Below the pieces are notes generated by a model, which worked only from the letters and a program-made list of their open reading frames with translations, searched no databases and was not told the DNA's origin. Below, piece by piece: positions 57,251 to 64,000 of a stretch of DNA of 64,000 nt; position 1 is the stretch's first letter; each line of letters starts with the position of its first letter. Location: the NCBI RefSeq assembly GCF_024129355.1, contig NZ_JAMXXP010000007.1:62001-126000 (forward strand), given 5' to 3'. The position numbers and the translations under genes are program-made. This DNA is from Acinetobacter lwoffii (GTDB lineage Bacteria > Pseudomonadota > Gammaproteobacteria > Pseudomonadales > Moraxellaceae).

Positions 57251-58003
57251 TTAGTCTTGCTGACGTAGTACCTTAAGCTCGGCCAAGCCGGTATAAATAT
57301 GTTGCTGCAAGCTGTGTCGAAATGCAATCAGCTCTTCCTGAGTCTGAACCTGAGCAATCGATTGTCGCGGCATAAACTGAAAATAAAATGGCAGGCGTTT
57401 TGGGAATAATCGTTTAGGCAAAGATGGAATCACATCGCCCTGACGTAATAATTTATTGAGTTGTGGTACTTTGAGGAGTTTTTGAAAATATTTATGCTGG
57501 ATGATCTTATTGGCATCAAAGCCGATCTCATAGACTTCATCCCCACCGAGCGCGGCAAAAGGGACAATATCATAGTTGAATTCCTGAGCCAGCTTTAAAA
57601 ATCCGTAATGCTGCTTCCAGATCAGTTGATACTGTTCACCCTGACGTTTGAGTACTTCGCGCCCACCTCCCGGAAACACCAGAATAGAATAACCCTGCTG
57701 CATCACAGCACGTACATAATGCTGGATGCCATCGACTGCCCCAAACTTTTTCACGGCTTCACGCCATAGCGGTACATAAAAATGGCTATGATCCGCAATA
57801 CTGACCACAGCCACTTTATGTTCGTTATAGAGGTAATCAATCAGTATCGGCGAATCAAAGATGCCGTACATGGAATGATTACCGACATACATTGCAGGCC
57901 GACTGGCATCAATATATTCAGCCCCTAAAAAGGTAGGGGTAAAATATAATTTGGATAAGGCACTTAAGCGTCTAATCCATTGCCCATCATGTTTGACCTG
58001 CAA
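57251..58003 (-). CDS. lysophospholipid/diacylglycerol acyltransferase family protein (MGAT-like)
   Basis: 250 residues. The acceptor motif reads GNHSMYGIFD with His43 and Asp50, a wider spacing than the HX4D of PlsC, and the FPGGGREVLKR segment at 110-120 is typical of the MGAT/DGAT2-like LPLAT branch. Probably membrane-associated, adding an acyl chain to a lipid or glycerol backbone. Its position 27 bases downstream of a FabH-like synthase suggests that both serve one lipid pathway. Confidence 0.78.
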   Translation of the reverse strand: MQVKHDGQWIRRLSALSKLYFTPTFLGAEYIDASRPAMYVGNHSMYGIFDSPILIDYLYNEHKVAVVSIADHSHFYVPLWREAVKKFGAVDGIQHYVRAVMQQGYSILVFPGGGREVLKRQGEQYQLIWKQHYGFLKLAQEFNYDIVPFAALGGDEVYEIGFDANKIIQHKYFQKLLKVPQLNKLLRQGDVIPSLPKRLFPKRLPFYFQFMPRQSIAQVQTQEELIAFRHSLQQHIYTGLAELKVLRQQD

Positions 58004-58029
58004 GCTGTCTGCTCCCTAACTACTCCGGA

Positions 58030-59139
58030 TTATGCCACGCGCTTTTGGACCAGAATCGAACCCACCGAATAACCGGCACCAAATGAACACAACACGCCGT
58101 ATTCACCATCTTCAACTTCATGTGCAGTACGGTGCAAGGCGATGATCACCCCAGCAGAAGAGGTGTTGGCAAACTCATTCAGAATGATCGGTACCAGACC
58201 AGGTTTGGCATTTTCTTTGCCGACGACCAGTTTCAGGATTAGTTCATTCATACTGGCATTGGCCTGGTGTAACCAGAAGCGTTTAACACCTGTCGGCTCA
58301 ATCTGGTTCTTCTCCAGTTGCGCAGTAATCATTTTCGCAACCAGTGGACAGACTTCTTTAAATACCTTACGACCATCCTGACTGAAACGTTTGTCGTCAA
58401 TGTCAGCATTTTCAGAAGTATTCAAGAAACCAAAGTTATTGCGGATGTTATTCGAGAACTGGGTAAACAACTCAGAATCCAGAATTTCAAAACCGGTTTT
58501 GCTGTCAGTATTTTCAATAATTGAAGCGGTTGCCACATCACCAAAAATAAAGTGACAATCACGTGAACGGAAATCGGTATGTGCAGAAGTAATTTCCACA
58601 TTCACCAATAACACACGACGCGCGCCAGCTTTGATCGCATCATAAGCCTGTTTCAGACCAAATGTTGCTGCAGAACACGCCACGTTCATGTCATAGGCAT
58701 AGCCTTTGATGCCTAGAGCCGTTTGAATCTCGATCGCTACAGCAGGATAAGCACGTTGCAAATTCGAACATGACAAGATCACGATATCAATGTCTTCGGC
58801 AGTCACACCGGCATTTTCCATCGCCTGCTTGGCTGCGATTACGCCCCATTCTGCTTGCAGTGAAATTTCATCATCTGCACGTTCACGTAAATTTGGACGT
58901 AAGCGTTTTGGATCAAGAATACCTGATTTTTCTACGACATAACGGCGTTGTACGCCAGATGCTTTTTCAATAAAGTCTGCGCTAGAACCACGACGCGCTT
59001 CAACTTCGCCTGCAGCGATTTTGTCAGCATTTTCGTGATTAAACAGTTCCACATAAGCATTTAAACTTTCAACTAATTCTTCATTGGTGATGACATGTTC
59101 CGGATGGAATAAGCCAGTACCCGTAATGCGGATGCCCAT
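58030..59139 (-). CDS. beta-ketoacyl-ACP synthase III-like protein
   Basis: 369-residue thiolase-fold condensing enzyme. The FabH-type Cys-His-Asn triad is complete: C155 in [10 protein letters not shown]291 in WLHQANASM and N325 in [10 protein letters not shown]. It is about 50 residues longer than E. coli FabH because of an insert near residues 25-95 ([16 protein letters not shown]...). This longer form resembles Pseudomonas PA3286, which takes medium-chain acyl-CoA into fatty acid synthesis; that is recalled, not checked. No other fab gene is adjacent. Confidence 0.85.
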   Translation of the reverse strand: MGIRITGTGLFHPEHVITNEELVESLNAYVELFNHENADKIAAGEVEARRGSSADFIEKASGVQRRYVVEKSGILDPKRLRPNLRERADDEISLQAEWGVIAAKQAMENAGVTAEDIDIVILSCSNLQRAYPAVAIEIQTALGIKGYAYDMNVACSAATFGLKQAYDAIKAGARRVLLVNVEITSAHTDFRSRDCHFIFGDVATASIIENTDSKTGFEILDSELFTQFSNNIRNNFGFLNTSENADIDDKRFSQDGRKVFKEVCPLVAKMITAQLEKNQIEPTGVKRFWLHQANASMNELILKLVVGKENAKPGLVPIILNEFANTSSAGVIIALHRTAHEVEDGEYGVLCSFGAGYSVGSILVQKRVA

Positions 59140-59169
59140 GTAAAATTCCTTATCTGAATTACCTATATC

Positions 59170-62100
59170 TTAACTGATTCCAAGACGATCCCATACTTTT
59201 TGCAAGCGAGTTGGAGACACGGGTGCTTTTGTTTTCATCGGTTGTGAAAACAATGAGATTCTTAACTCCTCGACCATGAAATATAATTCTTTCAGACGAG
59301 GGTCATCTTTAAACTGAAATAATTTTTCCATCCATTGATCAATTTGGTCAATGGCGGAATTGTCCCTTTGTAGATTATTGGGCAAGCGCTCTAAACGCAA
59401 GATCAAGGCTTTTAAATAACGTGGAAATTCGCTCCACACATCGGAAGGTTTACGATATACAAAGTCAGAAAGGCTCATTAAATCAAGCTGATCTTCAATA
59501 TCATTGATATTTTTTTCAAACACAGAATGGTCTAAAACCAGTAATTTCCGGCGGATTTCCTGCCACTGGATATAAATATCCGTGATCTCTTTCAGGGCAA
59601 CTTGGCCATAAGTCAGGAAAGATTTTTTTACATCTTCAACTAGCTTTTGGAACTCTTGCGCATTGACAGGCAGCTCATTAATGGACATATGTAGTGTGGC
59701 ATAAACTAACATTTGTTCCAGTTGCGCTTTATCACCGAGTGGCGAATAAGCCAGCGCCAGAGGTTTGGAAATCTGTTTTTTCAACTGACGAGTCAAGTCT
59801 CCGAGTTGCATATGCACCAGTCGGATCACCCCTTCACGATGTTTTTTGACCGCTTCAGCCTGATCATTGAAAGTCTGAATCACTACACCCGATTCATCTT
59901 TCTGCTCTAGGGCAGCAAAAGCTTTGGTTGGAACCAGCGCCTGATATTGCTTGACCACGACACCGGTGACTTTTTGCGAGGCTTCAAATACAAAGCTTTC
60001 TGGGAAGGTTTTAAATTCACCTTTAAGCTGTTTGACCGGACTATGCGTTTCAGTCCGGCAGCGCGCTTTCAGCTCAGCAAGATCACGCCCTTGTTCAATG
60101 ACACGGCCTTTTTCATCAGTAACTTTAATAAAAGGCAACAGATACTGATCGACCCGGTCAAAGCTGAAATCTTTCTCCGTGATTTGATCGCCTCGCAACT
60201 GGAATGCCAAGAAACTAAAAATATGTTTCTGTAAATCCTGCGCATCTACTTTTGCCATGAGTTTTTGTGCAGTATCCGGAATCGGCACCAGATTACGGCG
60301 CTTATCCTTCGGCAAAGCTTTTAGCAATGCTTCAATCAGATCCAGACGCCAACCCGGAATCCCCCATGACCAGATACCTTCATCGACCTGGGCCAAGGCT
60401 TGCAGGGGAATTTTAACTGTCGCGCCATCTTCATCATGACTCGGGTCAAAACGATAGGTTGCGGCCAGACGCAGGCTACCATTGTGCAAATAGTCCGGAA
60501 ATTGTTGTGTCGTCGGCCGGTCATTCAGCCATAGCGCATCATCATCGACAAATAAATAACGCGGATTCTGAGGCTCAACCGTGGCACGCCAGTCTTCAAA
60601 AGTACGACGGCTGGCCACTTCAGGCGGCACTTTCGAGGCATAGAACTGGTAAATGGTTTCTTCATCAACCACCAGATCACGACGGCGCAATTTATCTTCA
60701 ACCCGCTCGACTTCTTCCAGTTTGAGCAGGTTATGCTTTAAAAATGGCGGACTAATACCCAGATGACCAGTAGTTAAAGCATCGCGTAAGAAAATTTCAT
60801 GTGCAGCTTCTTGATCCACTTTTTCATAATTAATCGGGCGTTTCGGCTCAATAATCAGACCGAACAAGGAAATCTGGTCATAAGCATTCACCACACCGGC
60901 TTTTTTCGACCAGTGCGGTTCAAAATAATGATGCTTGAGCAGGTCACGTGCCGCCAGCAGAATCCATTCTGGTTCAATCTTGGCCAGGGTGCGTAAATAT
61001 ACCTGAGAAGTTTCCACCATCTCAAAGGCCATGACCCACGGGGTATTGGTCTTGTGCAAAGTCGATGCCGGGAAAATACGGGCTTTCTGCTGGCGCACCG
61101 CCATAAACACGTTGCGCTCATCGGTCTTGTTGGCAATGAAAGACAATAAACCGGTTAATAAAGCACGATGCAGATTTTCATAACTGGCTTTCTTTTCATT
61201 AAATGACAGTTTTAAGCCCTTAGCCAAATCCACCAGCTGCTCATGAGTTTTCTTCCATTCACGCAGACGCAGCCAGCTCAGGAAATGATTTCGTGCAAAT
61301 GTACGGCGCTTACTCTCGCTCATGCTATCGCGGTTATTGTGTAGCGTTTCCCAAAGCTTGATATAGAACAGGAAATCAGAATCGGCTTCACGGAATAATG
61401 CATGCTTCTGATCCGCCTGCATCTGTTTATCCGCAGGACGTTCACGTGGGTCCTGAACTGCAAGTGCTGCCACAATCACCAGCACTTCATTCAGCACGCC
61501 AAAATGTGCACCACCAAGAATCATGCGGGCCAGACGTGGATCGATCGGCATTTTCGCCATTTGCTGACCGATCTTGGTTAAGCCACTGCTTTGAAGTCTC
61601 CCTTTCTCGAAGCGTGAGGAGTTATGCGACGCAAGAGAGGGATTTGCTTGATCATCTTCAGTTTTAGGAGAATTTTTCTCAGCCATTGCCCCCAGTTCAA
61701 TGAGGAGCTTGCGGCCATCATTGACCAAACGATGATCTGGCGGTTCAATAAAGTCGAAGTCTTCCAGTGAACCCAACCCCAAACTTTGCATCTGTAAAAT
61801 CACCGATGCTAGGTTGGTTCGCTTGATCTCCGGTTCGGTAAACTCAGGACGGCTCAGGAAGTCTTCCTCAGAATACAGACGTATACAGACACCCGGCGCA
61901 ATACGACCACAACGACCTTTACGCTGGTTCGCGGCTGCCTGAGAAACGGCTTCAATTGGTAGACGTTGCACCCGTGAACGATAGTTATAACGCGAAATAC
62001 GGGCAAAACCGCTATCAATCACATACCGGATATTCGGAACGGTTAAAGCTGTTTCTGCTACGTTGGTGGCAATAATAATGCGTCGCCCGCCACCAGAAGG

Positions 62101-63123
62101 ATTAAAGATTTTCTGCTGTTCGGCCAGCGCCAGACGCGCATATAAAGTTAATACTTCCGTATGGCGTGGCCCATGTTTGATCAGGGTTTCCTGTAACTCG
62201 CGAATTTCCTGCTCGGTACTGGCAAAAATCAGGATATCGGCATGTTCGGGATGACCTTTTTCCTGTGCATCCTGAAAGCATTCTTCGACTGCTTTGACCA
62301 CAGCGCGAGGCAGGTTTTCTTCAAAATCATCAAACTCATCATCATCACTACCGCCAATGCTCATTTCCGAGATCGGGCGATAACGTAGCTCGACTGGGAA
62401 GCTGCGGCCTTCCACTTCAAAAATTGGTGCACCATTAAAGTAACTGCTAAAACGGTTTACATCCAGGGTTGCTGAAGTAATGATGACTTTCAGATCGGGA
62501 CGACGTGGCAATAGCTGCTTCAGATAACCCATAATGAAGTCGATATTCAGCGAACGTTCATGCGCTTCATCAATAATAATCGTGTCATATTTGGTCAGGT
62601 ATCGGTCATGCGTCAGTTCGGCCAGTAAAATACCGTCTGTCATCAAACGCACAATTGAGTCTTGTGAACCCTGTTCCGTAAAACGTACTTTAAAGGAAAT
62701 TGATTCACCGAGTTTTTCGCCAACTTCTTCGGCAATACGCTGTGATACGCTGCGGGCTGCCAGTCGACGCGGCTGGGTATGTCCGATCATTCCGGTCAGG
62801 CCACGTCCAGCCAGCATAGCAATTTGCGGTAACTGGGTGGTTTTACCAGAACCGGTTTCACCAGCTACAATAATAACCTGATGCTTTTGAATCGCGGTAA
62901 TCAGCTTGTCAGCATACTGGGTTACCGGCAGATCCTGATTCAGCTTGATGTTCGGAAGACGTTCAAGCCGTTGCCGTACTTTCAGATTGGATTTTTCAAA
63001 TAATTCCTGATACTGCTTAGCATCTGCGTCTTTCCCTTTTTTCAGTCGATTTAAACGGTGACGGTCACGCGCCATTATCCATTGATCTACATTTAAATGA
63101 CTCTGCACAGAGAAAACACCCAC
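59170..63123 (-). CDS. hrpA: ATP-dependent RNA helicase HrpA
   Basis: 1317-residue DEAH-box helicase that resolves stalled or colliding ribosomes in E. coli. GETGSGKT at 88-95, DEAH at 185-188, SAT in ITSATLDV, the QRKGRCGR motif VI, then HA2, OB and the long DUF3418 C-terminal domain (LAYSPLGDKAQLEQML). Residues about 493-512 are a low-complexity linker encoded by an inserted repeat. The GTG at 63123 is used because residues upstream of the first internal Met (ATG 63075) align in sense with E. coli HrpA (LMLRDRLRF versus IMARDRHRL); the start is uncertain. Confidence 0.94.
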   Translation of the reverse strand: MGVFSVQSHLNVDQWIMARDRHRLNRLKKGKDADAKQYQELFEKSNLKVRQRLERLPNIKLNQDLPVTQYADKLITAIQKHQVIIVAGETGSGKTTQLPQIAMLAGRGLTGMIGHTQPRRLAARSVSQRIAEEVGEKLGESISFKVRFTEQGSQDSIVRLMTDGILLAELTHDRYLTKYDTIIIDEAHERSLNIDFIMGYLKQLLPRRPDLKVIITSATLDVNRFSSYFNGAPIFEVEGRSFPVELRYRPISEMSIGGSDDDEFDDFEENLPRAVVKAVEECFQDAQEKGHPEHADILIFASTEQEIRELQETLIKHGPRHTEVLTLYARLALAEQQKIFNPSGGGRRIIIATNVAETALTVPNIRYVIDSGFARISRYNYRSRVQRLPIEAVSQAAANQRKGRCGRIAPGVCIRLYSEEDFLSRPEFTEPEIKRTNLASVILQMQSLGLGSLEDFDFIEPPDHRLVNDGRKLLIELGAMAEKNSPKTEDDQANPSLASHNSSRFEKGRLQSSGLTKIGQQMAKMPIDPRLARMILGGAHFGVLNEVLVIVAALAVQDPRERPADKQMQADQKHALFREADSDFLFYIKLWETLHNNRDSMSESKRRTFARNHFLSWLRLREWKKTHEQLVDLAKGLKLSFNEKKASYENLHRALLTGLLSFIANKTDERNVFMAVRQQKARIFPASTLHKTNTPWVMAFEMVETSQVYLRTLAKIEPEWILLAARDLLKHHYFEPHWSKKAGVVNAYDQISLFGLIIEPKRPINYEKVDQEAAHEIFLRDALTTGHLGISPPFLKHNLLKLEEVERVEDKLRRRDLVVDEETIYQFYASKVPPEVASRRTFEDWRATVEPQNPRYLFVDDDALWLNDRPTTQQFPDYLHNGSLRLAATYRFDPSHDEDGATVKIPLQALAQVDEGIWSWGIPGWRLDLIEALLKALPKDKRRNLVPIPDTAQKLMAKVDAQDLQKHIFSFLAFQLRGDQITEKDFSFDRVDQYLLPFIKVTDEKGRVIEQGRDLAELKARCRTETHSPVKQLKGEFKTFPESFVFEASQKVTGVVVKQYQALVPTKAFAALEQKDESGVVIQTFNDQAEAVKKHREGVIRLVHMQLGDLTRQLKKQISKPLALAYSPLGDKAQLEQMLVYATLHMSINELPVNAQEFQKLVEDVKKSFLTYGQVALKEITDIYIQWQEIRRKLLVLDHSVFEKNINDIEDQLDLMSLSDFVYRKPSDVWSEFPRYLKALILRLERLPNNLQRDNSAIDQIDQWMEKLFQFKDDPRLKELYFMVEELRISLFSQPMKTKAPVSPTRLQKVWDRLGIS
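61590..61646. repeat. short palindromic repeat inserted in frame in hrpA
   Basis: About 57 bp, with imperfect inverted ends CCCTTTCTCGAAGCG and CGACGCAAGAGAGGG around a short centre. It encodes NPSLASHNSSRFEKGRLQS in HrpA, a hydrophilic segment between the helicase core and the HA2 part that looks foreign to the family. Only one copy is seen in this window. Confidence 0.5.
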
Positions 63124-63597
63124 ATCAAAAAACCGGAAAGGTTTATTTTACTTGGTTCATTAGATTTCAGATAGTCGTAGTTCTGTTAAGTGCCGGACAA
63201 ATTGGCTTTGGCTGCCTGATTTCTCTCAATTCAGCGCCATAAACCTATCAAAATATCTATATGACACCCTTGAATTTTCCTGAGTAGATTTAATCATCAG
63301 TTTAATTTTGAAATTGATATTTAAATTATTTTGCGGAAAACATGCTTTTTTCCTGATTCACCCTTGAATTTTTTGGTTTCAACATCATGTTTGCTAGCAC
63401 GAGGAAAAAGAGATAATTTTGTCATCAGGCCATCATCTTGATGCTGCTCAATGAACAAAGCGATTTTGCCGAAGTGGCGCGTTTTTACTTAATTCGGTTT
63501 TTCCGATGTTTGTAATGTAAAAATACCATTTTAGCATCAACCAAAATTTCGATACTCTTATTCAAAATCAAAGACTACCTCAATCATGGAGACAATG
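63124..63597. other. intergenic region between hrpA and ahpC
   Basis: Divergent 474-bp spacer, AT-rich. It carries two copies of CACCCTTGAATTTT (63265-63278 and 63359-63372) 94 bp apart. The ahpC promoter must lie in its right half; I cannot name a convincing -35/-10 pair or an OxyR site. No gene seen. Confidence 0.45.
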
Positions 63598-64000
63598 ATG
63601 AGCTTAATTAATACTGAAGTTAAACCATTTAAAGCAACTGCATTCCAAAACGGCAAATTCATTGAAGTTACTGAAGCTGACCTGAAAGGCAAATGGTCTG
63701 TTGTATTCTTCTACCCTGCTGACTTCACTTTCGTTTGCCCGACTGAACTTGGTGACCTTGCTGACAACTACGCTGAATTCCAAAAACTAGGCGTTGAAAT
63801 CTACTCAGTTTCTACTGACACGCATTTCACTCACAAAGCTTGGCACGATTCTTCAGAAGAAATCAAAAAAATCCAGTATGTAATGGTTGGTGATGCAAAC
63901 TGGACTCTTGCTAAAAACTTTGACGTATTAATCGAAGCTGACGGCCTTGCTGATCGTGGTACTTTCGTGATCGATCCAGAAGGTAAAATCCAAATCGTTG
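63598..64000 (+). CDS. ahpC: alkyl hydroperoxide reductase AhpC-type peroxiredoxin, N-terminal part
   Basis: Thiol peroxidase that reduces organic hydroperoxides and H2O2. The visible 134 codons show the typical 2-Cys start [16 protein letters not shown] and the peroxidatic site [13 protein letters not shown] with Cys47, followed by [12 protein letters not shown] and the DPEGKIQ strand. GGAG lies 6 bases before the ATG at 63598 (the ATG three bases earlier is possible). Codons are strongly biased, as expected for an abundant protein. The resolving cysteine lies beyond the window edge. Confidence 0.95.
   Translation, partial: MSLINTEVKPFKATAFQNGKFIEVTEADLKGKWSVVFFYPADFTFVCPTELGDLADNYAEFQKLGVEIYSVSTDTHFTHKAWHDSSEEIKKIQYVMVGDANWTLAKNFDVLIEADGLADRGTFVIDPEGKIQIV

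Noticed and set aside
63126-63150. Terminator-like CCGGAAAGG with T-rich tail next to the hrpA start
   Set aside because: It lies upstream of hrpA, the stem is only a few base pairs, and no gene ends there.

Overview
The window reads as a chromosomal segment of a gammaproteobacterium of the genus Acinetobacter. The base composition is moderately AT-rich. Hfq carries the very long glycine-rich tail known from Moraxellaceae. LptD/SurA, AmgK/MurU, IHF-beta/S1 and holB-pilZ occur in arrangements familiar from Pseudomonas and Acinetobacter. Nearly all genes are core housekeeping genes. I see no prophage, transposase, CRISPR array, rRNA or tRNA. Identifications rest on motif recognition and remembered family features, not on database searches.

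Layout. 1-5.8 kb: the edge of an unknown gene, aminopeptidase N, two genes of unknown function (one a zinc-ribbon protein) and a lone thiM. 5.8-9.8 kb: a TerC/CBS/CorC membrane protein, a MarR regulator divergent from it across a 741-bp AT-rich gap, and an SRAP (HMCES-type) DNA-repair protein. 9.9-15.2 kb: aldehyde dehydrogenase, malate synthase G and ZapE. 15.2-19.3 kb: an AraC-type regulator divergent from a Baeyer-Villiger-type flavin monooxygenase that is broken by a TGA in its first FAD-binding motif, a LysO-like exporter, and a small glutamine-rich gene broken by a TAG. 19.3-24.4 kb: pyrF, lapA, ihfB, rpsA, cmk, an SRPBCC protein and tadA. 24.4-30.3 kb: an enoyl-CoA hydratase/HIBCH-like gene, ung, a queD-like gene, the type II secretion minor pseudopilins gspK-J-I-H and a TetR regulator. 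gspI carries a 141-bp in-frame MITE-like insertion at its 5' end.

30.4-38.8 kb is a long minus-strand series: tatD, pilZ, holB, kdsB, lpxK, msbA, exbD, exbB, parB, parA and rsmG. It mixes lipid A/Kdo synthesis and export with replication and chromosome partition. 39.5-45.1 kb holds murU-amgK (peptidoglycan recycling) divergent from lptD-surA (outer-membrane LPS insertion and chaperone). 45.2-49.2 kb is hfq-miaA-mutL-tsaE. 49.3-52.6 kb has two pseudouridine synthases, an orphan RelB/DinJ-like protein behind its own promoter and palindrome, a GNAT acetyltransferase and a UPF0756 membrane protein. 52.6-63.1 kb has possible decayed reading frames, a gamma-glutamylcyclotransferase, a Pif1/RecD-type helicase with a C-terminal HTH, a PcfJ-like protein, an MGAT-like acyltransferase, a FabH-like ketoacyl synthase and HrpA. 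The window ends inside ahpC.

The most notable non-routine signals are the in-frame repeat insertions in gspI and hrpA, the two nearby nonsense codons at 16451 and 19130, the long inverted repeat between the convergent MarR and SRAP genes, and a possible 11-residue leader peptide in front of the MarR gene. I found no convincing new multi-gene system.
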